From contig NZ_JAPEPI010000002.1 of the NCBI RefSeq assembly GCF_026340305.1, positions 868,001 through 932,000 of the forward strand: a stretch of 64,000 bases of DNA. Reading direction: 5' to 3'. Under the pieces are notes generated by a model that saw nothing but the letters and a program-made list of their open reading frames with translations, made no database searches and was not told the origin of the DNA. Positions 41,085 through 51,048 of this stretch are shown one piece after another (the stretch's first letter is position 1; the number at the start of each line of letters is the position of its first letter). The translations under genes and the position numbers were made by a program. Origin of the DNA: Streptomyces sp. NBC_01381 (lineage in GTDB: Bacteria > Actinomycetota > Actinomycetes > Streptomycetales > Streptomycetaceae).

Positions 41085-42442
41085 TTCTTGATGACCTCGC
41101 CGTCCGTCGCCGCCTTGACCTCTTCGTCGTATCCGCTCGCCGCGTCGGCCACGGAGGCGTCGCCCGTCGTGACCTTCTCCATGGACTCCTGCACCGCCGT
41201 GGAGACCTTCGGATACGCCGGGTACGCCGGGCGGTAGTGCGTCGACGGCACCAGGTCGGTGAAGAACTTCAGGCCGGGCTGCGCCTTGAGATACGCGGGG
41301 TCGGCCGCGACGTCCTTGCGGACCGCGATGCCCGAGTTCGCCACGTACCACTTCTGGGCGTTGGCCTTGGTCTGCATCTGCTCGATGAACTTGAAGGCCA
41401 GGTCCGGGTTGGACGCCTTGGACGGGATCGCCCAGGTCCAGCCGCCGGACATGCTCACCTTGCCGGGAGCCTCGCCGTTCTGGGTCGGCATGTGGGCAAG
41501 GCCCAGCTTCTGCGACCACTCGGGCCACTCGTGGCCGGCGCCCTTGCCCCAGTCCTGCGGCAGCCAGGATCCGTCCAGGTTGATGCCGAGCTTGTCCTCG
41601 GGGAGGAGCTCGCCGCGCACCCGGGTGGCGAAGTTCGGGTCGAGGGCGTCCGAGACGTCCGGGCCGAGCTTCTCCTTGTAGACCGTCTCGACGAACTTCA
41701 GGGAGTCCTTGAATCCCTGACTGCCCGTCACCCACTTCTTCGACTTCGGGTCGTACATCGGGTCCTTGCCCGTGCCGTACAGGAGCATCTCCATGCCCTG
41801 CATGGTGGCCGCCTCGCCCGCGGGCTTACCGGTGTAGACGTTCAGGGGTGTGACCCCGGGGACCTTCTTCTTGATGGTCCGCGCCGTCTCCAAGATGTCG
41901 TCCCACGACTTCGGCTGCCAGTCGGCGGGAAGACCGGCCTTCTTGAAGATGGCCTTGCTGAACCAGAGTCCGCGGGTGTCGGTGCCGTCCGGCACGCCGT
42001 ACGTCTTGCCGTCGGCCGCCTTCGCCGCCGACTTGGACGTGTCGATGAACTGGTCCCAGTCCTTCCACTTGTCCAGATACGGATCGAGCGGCTTCAAGTA
42101 CCCGCTGGTGATGTCCGAGTTGATGAGGAAGGTGTCCTCGTAGACCAGGTCGGGCGCGGTCTTCGGGGAGCGCATCATCTGCTGCAGCTTGGTGTAGTAC
42201 TCGGAGTCCGGCGCCTTGATCGGCACCAGCTTGACCTTCTTGCCGGGGTTCTCCTTCTCGAACTGCTTCTTCACGTCGGCCAGAAAGGTGTCCATGACCT
42301 TGACCTGGTTGTCCGTGGACTGTTTGAAGGAGACCTTCACGGTGTCCGGATCATCGCCGGAGTCCCCGCCGCAGGCGGTGAGGGTGCCGGCGGCGACCAG
42401 GGCGGTGGCGAGGAGCAGTGGAGTGGTGGGGCGCACGGGCAC
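41081..42442 (-). CDS. Sugar ABC transporter substrate-binding lipoprotein
   Basis: A 453-residue family 1 extracellular solute-binding protein. The signal 'TTPLLLATALVAAGTLTACGG' has a lipobox LTAC for lipid anchoring. The mature domain has the usual landmarks ('GVTPLNVYTGKPAGEA', 'GINLDGSWLPQDWGKG', 'GKVSMSGGWTWAIPSKASNP', 'AFKFIEQMQT'). It leads the three-gene operon. A palindrome (ACAACGTTGT) about 125 bp upstream resembles the core of LacI-family operators. Specificity cannot be read from sequence. Confidence 0.93.
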   Translation of the reverse strand: MPVRPTTPLLLATALVAAGTLTACGGDSGDDPDTVKVSFKQSTDNQVKVMDTFLADVKKQFEKENPGKKVKLVPIKAPDSEYYTKLQQMMRSPKTAPDLVYEDTFLINSDITSGYLKPLDPYLDKWKDWDQFIDTSKSAAKAADGKTYGVPDGTDTRGLWFSKAIFKKAGLPADWQPKSWDDILETARTIKKKVPGVTPLNVYTGKPAGEAATMQGMEMLLYGTGKDPMYDPKSKKWVTGSQGFKDSLKFVETVYKEKLGPDVSDALDPNFATRVRGELLPEDKLGINLDGSWLPQDWGKGAGHEWPEWSQKLGLAHMPTQNGEAPGKVSMSGGWTWAIPSKASNPDLAFKFIEQMQTKANAQKWYVANSGIAVRKDVAADPAYLKAQPGLKFFTDLVPSTHYRPAYPAYPKVSTAVQESMEKVTTGDASVADAASGYDEEVKAATDGEVIKK

Positions 42443-42565
42443 GACCTCCTACTGGCCGACGCGGCGAGGTTGCCACGCGGGGCTGCAACGCGGGCTGCCC
42501 GGTGAACGTAAGGGCGTGCTCGGAGCAAGGTCAATGCCCGTGCGTCGCCCCAAGTCATCAACGTG

Positions 42566-42575
42566 ACAACGTTGT
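42566..42575. promoter_or_regulatory. LacI-type operator candidate upstream of the ABC operon
   Basis: ACAACGTTGT is a perfect 10-bp palindrome inside the near-palindrome TGACAACGTTGTTA (42564-42577), a form common for LacI-family sugar regulators. It lies 124 bp upstream of the binding-protein ATG in the 179-bp gap. No LacI gene is in the window. Confidence 0.5.
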
Positions 42576-42621
42576 TATGGCGGGCCCGGTGCCGATGTCC
42601 GCCGGGTGGTTCCCCGGTGCC

Positions 42622-43308
42622 TCAGGTGGCCGAAGTCAGCCAGCGGTACACATACTCGGGGCGGCCCACATGGCCGTACTGCGGGGTGCGGGTTGCGCGG
42701 CCCGTGGTGACCAGGTGCTCCAGGTAACGGCGTGCGGTGATGCGGGAGATGCCGACGGACTCGGCGGTGGCCGCCGCGGTCAGGCCGTCGGCCGGGGCGT
42801 CGCGCAGGCCGCGGGTCACGCGTTCCAGGGTGGGTCCGCTGAGGCCCTTGGGGAGTGCGGCGGGGCTCGGGGCGCGCAGGGTCGCCAGGGCGCGGTCCAC
42901 CTCGTCCTGGCCGGTGGCCTCGCCTGCGGCGGTGCGGTAGTCCGCGTAGCGGGTGAGGCGGTCGCGGAGGGTGGCGAAGGTGAAGGGCTTCAGTACGTAC
43001 TGGACCACGCCCAGGGATACGCCTTCTCTGACCACCGCCAGGTCGCGGGCGGACGTCACCGCGATGACGTCCGTTCGGTGGCCCGCGGCCCGCAGGGTGC
43101 GGGCGAGTTGGAGGCCGTGGCCGTCGGGGAGGTGGAGGTCGAGGAGGAGGAGGTCGACGTCCGTGCGGTCGAGGGCGCGTTTCGCCTCGGCGGCGGTGTG
43201 GGCTTTTCCGGTGGCCCGGAAGCCAGGGACTCGGTTCACGTAGAGGACGTGGGCGTCTGCGGCGACGGGGTCGTCTTCGACGACCAGTACGCGGATTTCC
43301 TCGGTCAC
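42622..43308 (-). CDS. CitB/DctR-type response regulator
   Basis: A 228-residue regulator. The receiver begins 'IRVLVVEDDPVAADAHVLYV', the phospho-acceptor Asp is in 'DLLLLDLHLPDGHG', and 'VQYVLKPFTFATLRDRL' carries the conserved Lys. The C-terminal DNA-binding part ('LTAAATAESVGISRITARRYLEHL'-like helices, ending 'GHVGRPEYVYRW') is typical of DcuR/DctR/CitB regulators. Its GTG overlaps the kinase stop (GTGA). With the kinase it should control the divergent C4-dicarboxylate carrier. Confidence 0.92.
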   Translation of the reverse strand: MTEEIRVLVVEDDPVAADAHVLYVNRVPGFRATGKAHTAAEAKRALDRTDVDLLLLDLHLPDGHGLQLARTLRAAGHRTDVIAVTSARDLAVVREGVSLGVVQYVLKPFTFATLRDRLTRYADYRTAAGEATGQDEVDRALATLRAPSPAALPKGLSGPTLERVTRGLRDAPADGLTAAATAESVGISRITARRYLEHLVTTGRATRTPQYGHVGRPEYVYRWLTSAT

Positions 43309-45044
43309 TTGGTGCCTCCGTTTGGTACGTCCTCTGTACTGGACGCCTCTTCATCGGCACCCGGCATCGGGGGTTGTGCCCACCCTTCCCCAAGCTCTCG
43401 GCTTCGCTCGAGCAGGGGAGACCCCACTCGCCGTGCGGAACGCCTGCCCACAACCTCAGCGGCTGTCTGTAGGTGTACTTCGAACTCCGCCCCACCCCCC
43501 GGCGCCTCCCGCACCGTAAGTGTTCCCTCGTGTTTCGTCACCGTCTGGTGGACCAGGGCCAGGCCCAGGCCGCGGCCCGTTGCGGCCTTGGTGGACCAGC
43601 CTCGTTCGAAGACCGCTTCCGTGTGGGCCGGGTCCACGCCAGGGCCCGTGTCCGAGACCCGTAGCGTCAGGCCCTGTTCGTCCGCGCGGGCCGTCACCGT
43701 CACGCGGGCCGCCGGGGAGCCCTGGGCCGCGTCCACCGCGTTGTCGATCAGGTTGCCGAGGACCGTGACCAGGTCGCGGGCCGGCAGGTCCGGCGGGAGC
43801 ATGCCGTCGTCGATGCTGCTGTCGGGGGAGACGACGAGCTCGACGCCGTGTTCGTTCGCCTGGGCCGCCTTGCCCAGGAGCAGGGCCGCGAGGACCGGCT
43901 CGTTGACCGCCGCGACGACCTGGTCCGTCAGCGTCTGGGCCAGTTCCAGCTCGGCCGTGGCGAAGTCGACCGCCTCGTCGGCGCGGCCCAGCTCGATGAG
44001 GGACACCACCGTGTGGAGGCGGTTCGCCGCCTCGTGCGCCTGCGAGCGCAGCGCCCGCGTGAAGCCGCGCTCCGAGTCCAACTCACCGGTCAGGGCCTGG
44101 AGTTCGGTGTGGTCGCGCAGGGTGACCACCGTTCCTCTGCGCTCGCCGCTCGACACGGGGGAGGTGTTGACGACCACCACCCGGTCCGCCGTCAGGTGCA
44201 GCTCGTCCACCCGGGGCTCGGCGGCGAGCAGCGCGCCCGTGAGCGGGGCGGGCAGGCCCAGTTCGGCGACATTACGGCCCACCAAGTCGCCGGATACGCC
44301 GAGCAGTTCGCGTCCCCCGTCGTTGATGAGGGCGATCCGCCGCTGCCCGTCCAGCATCAGCAGGCCCTCGCGCACCGCGTGCAGCGCCGCCTCGTGGTAG
44401 TCGTGCATCCGGCTCAGCTCGGTGGCGTTCATGCCGTGGGTGTGGCGGCGCAGGCGGGCGTTGATGACGTACGTACCGATGGCGCCGAGCGTGAGCGCGG
44501 CCGCCGCGACACCGAGCAGGGCGGCCAGCTGGCCGCGCGCCTTCTCGCTGATCTCCTCGATGGTGATGCCCGCGCTGACCAGGCCCGTGATGCGGTCGCC
44601 GTCATGGATCGGGGTGACCACGCGCACGGAAGGGCCGAGCGTCCCCGTGTACGTCTCGGTGAAGGTCTTGCCCCGCAGGGCGTCCGCCCGGTGGCCGAGG
44701 AAGCGCTCGCCGATCTGTTCCTCGTCGGGGTGCGTCCAGCGGATGCCGTCCGGGTTCATGATCGTGACGAAGTCGACGCCGGTGTGCCTGCGCACATCGG
44801 TCGCGTACGGCTGGAGGGTCTTCGTCGGATCCTCGCCGCGCACCGCTTCACGTACCGAAGGGGAGTCCGCGACCGCACGCGCCGCGGCCGTGGCCTGGCG
44901 GCGCGCGCCCTCCTCCGCCTGCTGCCGGTCGCTCAGGAACGTGAACAGGGCGCATCCGGCCACCACCAGGGTGACAAGCACGATCTGCATCGCGAAGAGC
45001 TGGCCCGCGAGGCTGCGCGGGCGGGCTGGACGGGTGAGGGGCAT
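43305..45044 (-). CDS. CitA/DcuS/DctS-type sensor histidine kinase
   Basis: A 579-residue membrane kinase. TM1 ('LFAMQIVLVTLVVAGCALFTF') and TM2 ('LAALLGVAAAALTLGAIGTYV') enclose a PAS-type ligand domain of the citrate/C4-dicarboxylate sensor family ('HTGVDFVTIMNPDGIRWTHP', 'GPSVRVVTPIHDGDRITGLV'). A cytoplasmic PAS follows, then 'RALRSQAHEAANRLHTVVSL' (phospho-acceptor His) and ATPase boxes 'VLGNLIDNAVDAAQG', 'VSDTGPGV', 'GRGLGLALVHQTVTKHEG'. The normal family end is near 'FEVHLQTAAEV'; the last about 45 residues come largely from an interspersed repeat (43373-43454). ATG 45044 is chosen because the N-terminal membrane segment follows directly. Confidence 0.92.
   Translation of the reverse strand: MPLTRPARPRSLAGQLFAMQIVLVTLVVAGCALFTFLSDRQQAEEGARRQATAAARAVADSPSVREAVRGEDPTKTLQPYATDVRRHTGVDFVTIMNPDGIRWTHPDEEQIGERFLGHRADALRGKTFTETYTGTLGPSVRVVTPIHDGDRITGLVSAGITIEEISEKARGQLAALLGVAAAALTLGAIGTYVINARLRRHTHGMNATELSRMHDYHEAALHAVREGLLMLDGQRRIALINDGGRELLGVSGDLVGRNVAELGLPAPLTGALLAAEPRVDELHLTADRVVVVNTSPVSSGERRGTVVTLRDHTELQALTGELDSERGFTRALRSQAHEAANRLHTVVSLIELGRADEAVDFATAELELAQTLTDQVVAAVNEPVLAALLLGKAAQANEHGVELVVSPDSSIDDGMLPPDLPARDLVTVLGNLIDNAVDAAQGSPAARVTVTARADEQGLTLRVSDTGPGVDPAHTEAVFERGWSTKAATGRGLGLALVHQTVTKHEGTLTVREAPGGGAEFEVHLQTAAEVVGRRSARRVGSPLLERSRELGEGWAQPPMPGADEEASSTEDVPNGGTK
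43373..43454. repeat. Interrupted interspersed repeat inside the kinase gene
   Basis: On the minus strand the left half GTTGTGGGCAGGCGTTCCG-CACGGCG and the right end GGGTGGGCACAAC match the simple copy at 19579-19621. About 40 bp of a second Streptomyces repeat, recognisable by 'CTGCTCGAGCGAAGCCGAGA', is inserted in the middle. It is translated as the kinase's C-terminal tail. Confidence 0.75.
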
Positions 45045-45200
45045 GGTGCCAGTCTGCCTCGCCGTATAAGCACGAACTAAATGAACGTAAGGGTGACCGC
45101 CCTCACAGGGCGAGAGATAGTCGCCGGGATTCCCCGCCCAGGACGTGAGCCGCACGCACTGGCTGAAAAACGCCGACGTAGTCGTTCAAGGAGGGCCCCC

Positions 45201-46649
<1,449 letters not shown>

Positions 46650-46661
<12 letters not shown>

Positions 46662-46686
46662 CCGGTGCACTGACCGCCTAGCCGGT
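46650..46686. repeat. 17-bp duplication containing both convergent stop codons
   Basis: CTGACCGCCTAGCCGGT occurs at 46650-46666 and 46670-46686. The first copy holds the TAG of dctA; the second provides, in reverse, the TAG of the convergent TetR gene. Confidence 0.75.
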
Positions 46687-47340
46687 CACGGTCGCCCTGC
46701 GCTCGGCGACCCTCTCCACCAGTTCGGTGGCTTGTGAGGCGGGCAGGCCCGCCGCGGTCAGAAACGTGATCGCGGCGGACCTGCCCGCCTTCTCCGCTGG
46801 TACGACACCGTCGTTGATGGCCTCCATCACGGCGAACAGGATCCCTTCGAGTACGTAGCCGAGCGCCCGCGTCGGCAGCGGCGTCACGAACGTGCCGTCG
46901 TCCAGGCCGCGTTGGAACATCGCCAGGCCGGACTCGTGGACGCGGCCGAGCCGTTCGCGGATGCTGCCCATCGTGACGCTGCGATGCGAGAGCGAGAGCA
47001 ACAGGCGGTAGCGGTCGGCGACTTCCCACACGGCGAGCAGCGATCCGGCCACCGCTTCCGCCGGGTCGTCGATGCCGTCGCGGCCCGCGGCGTGCGCGGT
47101 CTCCACCGCCTCCACCGCCCGCTCCACGATCGCGTCGATCAGTGCGTCGCGGCTGGGGAAGTGCCCGTACACCGTCCGGCGCACCACGCCCGCGGCGCGC
47201 GCGATCTGGTCCATGGACGCGTCGGGGTCGCGCAGCAGCTCCGTGACGGCGACGTCGAGGATGCGGCGGCGATTGGCGTCGGCTCTGGCGCTGCTCGGGC
47301 TGCTCGGGCTGCTCGCGGGGCGGGGGTTCATGGCCCCCAT
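46678..47340 (-). CDS. TetR-family regulator of the adjacent MFS exporter
   Basis: A 220-residue regulator. The HTH is 'DASMDQIARAAGVVRRTVYGHFPSRDAL'-like ('MDQIARAAGV', 'RRTVYGHFPSRDALI'), a standard TetR DNA-binding domain. ATG 47340 with GGGAG 8 nt upstream is chosen; ATG 47331 is a close alternative. It is divergent from a DHA2 exporter, and two inverted repeats with TTGCACA half-sites lie between them, so it almost certainly represses the exporter and itself. Confidence 0.92.
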   Translation of the reverse strand: MGAMNPRPASSPSSPSSARADANRRRILDVAVTELLRDPDASMDQIARAAGVVRRTVYGHFPSRDALIDAIVERAVEAVETAHAAGRDGIDDPAEAVAGSLLAVWEVADRYRLLLSLSHRSVTMGSIRERLGRVHESGLAMFQRGLDDGTFVTPLPTRALGYVLEGILFAVMEAINDGVVPAEKAGRSAAITFLTAAGLPASQATELVERVAERRATVTG

Positions 47341-47374
47341 TCTGCCCACTCCCGCAACGGGCCCACGCCCCCAC

Positions 47375-47435
47375 TTGCACACTGCTGTGCAATGTCGGGT
47401 ATCTTGCAGTGTGTAGTTGCACAGGCTTGTGCAAC
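47375..47435. promoter_or_regulatory. Two TetR operators (TTGCACA-N4-TGTGCAA)
   Basis: TTGCACA-CTGC-TGTGCAA (47375-47392) and GTTGCACA-GGCT-TGTGCAAC (47416-47435) share half-sites and a 4-bp centre. Their centres are 42 bp apart. A third half-site TGTGCAA follows at 47441-47447. They fill the 127-bp gap between the TetR gene and the exporter. Confidence 0.85.
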
Positions 47436-47467
47436 AGATCTGTGCAAGACGGGATGGGTGGAATCCA

Positions 47468-49183
47468 ATGCCATTGCTGATCAAGGAACCGGTCGAAAGG
47501 ATGGACCGGCCGTACGCCCGCCGCTGGTGGGCCCTCGGCGTGCTCTGCCTGAGCCTGCTGATCGCCGTCATGGCGAACACCGCGCTCACGGTGGCGGCCC
47601 CTGACATGACCATGGACCTGGGCCTGTCCAGCTCCGACCTGCAGTGGGTCATCGACGCGTACACCGTTCCGTACGCCGCCCTGATGCTGCTGCTCGGCGC
47701 GATCGGCGACAAGTACAGCCGCCGGGGCGCGCTGGTGCTCGGCCTGATCATCATGTCCGCCGGGGCGGGGGCGGGCGCGCTGGTGGACAGCGCGACGGCC
47801 GTCATCGTGGTCCGCGCGGTGATGGGCGTCGGCGCCGCCCTGATCATGCCCGCGACGCTTTCCCTCCTCGCGGCGACCTTCCCGCGCGAGGAGCGCGCCA
47901 AGGCGATCACGATCTGGGCGGCCACGTCGGGCATCGCGATCGCGGCGGGACCGCTGATCGCGGGCGCGCTGCTGCGGGACAACGGCTGGCACTCGACGTT
48001 CTTGATCAACATCCCGGTGGCGGTGCTCGCGATCATCGGCGCGTTTGTGTTGGTCCCTCCGTCGAAGGCCGCTCAGCACGGCCGCATCGACTACGTGGGC
48101 GGCCTCCTCTCGGTGGTCTGGGTGGGCGCGCTCATCTTCACGATCATCGACGGCCCGCACTTCGGCTGGGGCGCGCGGGCGATCGGCGCGGCGGTGGTCG
48201 CCGGAATCGGCCTGGTCCTGTTCGTCGTGTGGGAGCTGCGGCACCCGCGGCCGGTCCTGGACGTCCGCAAGTTCGCCGACCGCGGCTTCGCGGGCTCGAA
48301 CCTCGCCGTGGCGCTCTTCTTCCTCGCGGTGTTCGGCGCCTTCTACTTCCTCACCCAGCACCTCCAGTTCGTCCTCGCGTACGACCCGCTGGAGACCGGC
48401 GTCCGCATGCTGCCGCTGGCCGGCGCGGTCTTCGTCGGCTCGGCGGTCACCGGGATCCTGGCGCCGCGCATCGGCGGCCGGATCATGGTGGTGGCGGGCA
48501 TGGTCGGCGGCACGGTGGCCCTCGCGCTGCTCACGCGGATCGACGCGGGGTCCGGCTACGGCGACTTCGTGGCGCCGCTGATCGTCCTCGGCCTTTCGCT
48601 CGGCTTCGCCGTGTCGCCCTGCACGGACGTCATCATGGGCGCGTTCCCCGAGTCGGAACTCGGCGTCGGCGGCGCGGTCAACGACACCTCCCTCGAACTG
48701 GGCGGTTCGCTGGGCATCGCGGTCCTGGGATCGGTGCTGGCGGGGTCGTACTCGTCGAAGCTGGCGGACGGGACGGCGGGCAGCAAGCTCCCCGCATCCG
48801 CCCTGGAGACGGCGCAGGACTCGGTGGGCGCGGGCAATGGCGTGGCGCAGGGCATCGCCGCGCAGGCCAGGGACCTCGCAGAGACGGCGGCGAACGCGAC
48901 TACGCCGCAGGAGGCGGCCCAGCTCAAGGCCCAGGCCCAGGAACTCGCGCAGGGCGCGGGCCAGATGAAGGACGCGGTCGGCTCCGCGTTCTCGGACGCG
49001 GTGGCGCACACGAGCCTGATCGGCGCGGTGATCCTCGGCGTCGGGACGATCGTGGTGGCGGTACTGCTGCCGCGGGCCGGGAAGGGCGGACGGGTGGTCG
49101 CTGCTTCGGGGACGGCTGACGGCGAGGAGCGGCCCGAGGCCGCGGCCGAGCGTGAGTCCGTTTCCGCTGACGGGGGCCGCTGA
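47468..49183 (+). CDS. MFS exporter, DHA2 (14-TM) family
   Basis: A 571-residue multidrug-type exporter. 'ANTALTVAAPDMTMDLGLSS' and 'LQWVIDAYTVPYAALMLLLG' are the DHA2 first-helix motifs, 'IGDKYSRRGALVLGL' is motif A, and 'MGVGAALIMPATLSLLAATF' is motif C-like. Fourteen hydrophobic segments are expected; near the end a long Ala/Gln-rich loop ('AAQARDLAETAANATTPQEA') precedes the last helix. ATG 47468 with GGTGG upstream. TetR-controlled by the divergent gene; the substrate is unknown. Confidence 0.92.
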   Translation: MPLLIKEPVERMDRPYARRWWALGVLCLSLLIAVMANTALTVAAPDMTMDLGLSSSDLQWVIDAYTVPYAALMLLLGAIGDKYSRRGALVLGLIIMSAGAGAGALVDSATAVIVVRAVMGVGAALIMPATLSLLAATFPREERAKAITIWAATSGIAIAAGPLIAGALLRDNGWHSTFLINIPVAVLAIIGAFVLVPPSKAAQHGRIDYVGGLLSVVWVGALIFTIIDGPHFGWGARAIGAAVVAGIGLVLFVVWELRHPRPVLDVRKFADRGFAGSNLAVALFFLAVFGAFYFLTQHLQFVLAYDPLETGVRMLPLAGAVFVGSAVTGILAPRIGGRIMVVAGMVGGTVALALLTRIDAGSGYGDFVAPLIVLGLSLGFAVSPCTDVIMGAFPESELGVGGAVNDTSLELGGSLGIAVLGSVLAGSYSSKLADGTAGSKLPASALETAQDSVGAGNGVAQGIAAQARDLAETAANATTPQEAAQLKAQAQELAQGAGQMKDAVGSAFSDAVAHTSLIGAVILGVGTIVVAVLLPRAGKGGRVVAASGTADGEERPEAAAERESVSADGGR

Positions 49184-49269
49184 CGAAGCGATCCGTGCTG
49201 GTGGGGCATCGATACGATCCATGGCAGCGGTGCTCGACCGGCGCCGTTGTCACGGGGAAAGGAAAGTCG

Positions 49270-49497
49270 ATGGCGCCCAAGCCGAAGCGTGCAGTCATAG
49301 GGGAGATGTGGATCAGGTGTCTGGTCTGCCAGGGGGATCTGTTCCGGGACCGGGAGGTCAAACTCAACAGTTCCGGGATGGAGTTCATGAACCTGGCCTG
49401 GGCCAATGAGTCCGCCACGGGCCTGATCTGCTGGCAGTGCGGGCACGTCCAGCTCTTCGTCAACCGGGAGCTTCGGATGTACAAGGCGGACAAGTGA
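49270..49497 (+). CDS. Small zinc-ribbon-like protein
   Basis: A 75-residue protein with two C-x2-C pairs (Cys17/Cys20 and Cys54/Cys57: 'RCLVCQGD', 'ICWQCGHV'), a likely structural zinc site. The central 'SSGMEFMNLAWANESATG' is conserved-looking. AAAGGAAAG precedes the ATG. A HIT-like gene follows after 9 nt, so the two are probably co-transcribed. Often called a DNA-binding protein, but no evidence of that is visible. Confidence 0.8.
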   Translation: MAPKPKRAVIGEMWIRCLVCQGDLFRDREVKLNSSGMEFMNLAWANESATGLICWQCGHVQLFVNRELRMYKADK

Positions 49498-49506
49498 CGG
49501 GGTGTC

Positions 49507-49995
49507 ATGACGGATCGTCATGACGAGGCGGCGTGCGTCGCCTGCCGCCTTGCCGACGGCAGCGTGCCCCTGCCCGGCGGCACGCTGCTGCGCACGGCGC
49601 ACTGGACCGTCGAGCACTGCGTGGGGCCCCTCGGTGTCGGCACCCTCATCGTCAAACCGCTGCGGCACCTCACCGGCGTACACGAGCTCGGCGGCGAAGA
49701 GGCCGCCGAGCTCGGTCCGTTGCTCGGGCGGGTGACCGCCGCCGTGCGCACCGTGGTCGGTGCCGAGTGCGAGCAGGTGTACGTGTGCCTGTGGTCGCAC
49801 AGGGGGCGGGTGCCCGGCCACATCCACTTCGTTGTGCAGCCCGCTCGTACGTCCGACATCGATCGGTACGGGAATGTGTACGGGCCCGAGCTGCAGATGG
49901 CGATGTTCGGCCAGGGGGCGGAGCCGGACGCGGGGGCGGTGGAGGAGTTCTGCGGGCGGGTGCGGCGTGTGCTGGGTGAGGTTTCCGCCATCTAG
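49507..49995 (+). CDS. HIT-like protein with incomplete histidine triad
   Basis: A 162-residue protein. 'CVACRLADG' at the N-terminus and 'GVGTLIVKPLRHLTGVHEL' match the HIT fold, but the triad reads 'PGHIHFVVQP', with two histidines rather than three. The overall layout otherwise matches HIT hydrolases. It may be catalytically altered or bind nucleotide without hydrolysis. It follows the zinc-ribbon gene by 9 nt with GGGG upstream. Confidence 0.78.
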   Translation: MTDRHDEAACVACRLADGSVPLPGGTLLRTAHWTVEHCVGPLGVGTLIVKPLRHLTGVHELGGEEAAELGPLLGRVTAAVRTVVGAECEQVYVCLWSHRGRVPGHIHFVVQPARTSDIDRYGNVYGPELQMAMFGQGAEPDAGAVEEFCGRVRRVLGEVSAI

Positions 49996-50151
49996 GTGGA
50001 CGTGTGCGTGGACTGTTGACCGTTATTCAAACCTGCCAGTAACTTCAGCGTTGCACTACTGAAACACCCGCCACGGCCGGGCCGTTGGTGCATGTGGCTC
50101 GCTCTTCCTTCTCTGGGACTGACCCCCCATCGGATTCAAAGGAGACTCCAG

Positions 50152-51027
50152 ATGGTGATCCGCCGTGCCCTCGCGCTGCGCCTGGCAGCCGCCCTCTCCG
50201 GAACCCTCGCCCTGGGGCTCGCCGCCCCGGCGCAGGCCGTCGCTTCCGAACCCCTCGACTACGTCGCCCTCGGCGACAGCTTCAGCGCCGCGTCCGGCGT
50301 GCTGCCGCTCGACCTTTCCGCCCCGCTCCTGTGCGCGCGGTCCACAGCCAACTACCCGAACGTCGTCGCCGAGCGCACCGGCGCCCAGCTCACCGACGTG
50401 ACCTGCGGCGGAGCCCAGACCAAGCACTTCACCGAGTCGCAGTACCCCGGCGTCGCCCCGCAGCTGGACGCGGTCGACGCCGACACCGACCTCGTGACGC
50501 TGACCATCGGCGGCAACGACAACAACACCTTCATCAACGCGATCGTCGCCTGCGGCACCGCCGGTGTGCTCTCCGGCGGCAAGGGCAGCCCGTGCAAGGA
50601 CGCCAACGGGGACAGCTTCGCGAAGCAGATCGACGCCAATACGTATCCGGCGCTCAAGGCCTCCCTGAGTGCCGTCAAGGCCAAGGCGCCGCAGGCCCGC
50701 GTCGCGATCCTCGGCTACCCGTGGATCATGCCGGCCAAGGCGGACCCGAGCTGCTTCGCCAAGATGCCGGTGGCCGAGGGCGACGTGCCCTATCTGCGGG
50801 AACTCCAGACCCACTTGAACAAGGCCGTTCAGCGCGCCGCCTCCGAGACGGGTGCCACGTACGTCGACATGGCCGCCGCATCGGAGGGGCGCGACGCCTG
50901 TGCGCCGCGCGGGACCCGCTGGATCGAGCCGATGCTCTTCGGCACCAACTTCGTGCCGGTGCACCCCAATGCCCTCGGTGAGGCGGGCATGGCCAAGCAG
51001 GCGATCGGCGCGCTGAACCTCAAGTGA
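50152..51027 (+). CDS. Secreted SGNH/GDSL-type esterase/lipase
   Basis: A 291-residue exported enzyme. The signal peptide 'ALRLAAALSGTLALGLAAPAQA' is followed by block I 'ALGDSFSAASG' with the nucleophile Ser43. Block III is 'TIGGNDNNTF', and the catalytic His is in 'PVHPNALGEAGM'. Paired Cys residues suggest disulfides, as in S. coelicolor-type extracellular lipases. AAAGGAGA lies before the ATG. A -35-like TTGACC is at 50016-50021. It is convergent with the GH16 gene; natural substrate is probably lipid or acetylated polymer. Confidence 0.92.
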   Translation: MVIRRALALRLAAALSGTLALGLAAPAQAVASEPLDYVALGDSFSAASGVLPLDLSAPLLCARSTANYPNVVAERTGAQLTDVTCGGAQTKHFTESQYPGVAPQLDAVDADTDLVTLTIGGNDNNTFINAIVACGTAGVLSGGKGSPCKDANGDSFAKQIDANTYPALKASLSAVKAKAPQARVAILGYPWIMPAKADPSCFAKMPVAEGDVPYLRELQTHLNKAVQRAASETGATYVDMAAASEGRDACAPRGTRWIEPMLFGTNFVPVHPNALGEAGMAKQAIGALNLK

Positions 51028-51048
51028 CCGCGCGCGGCGGCGAGTCGG

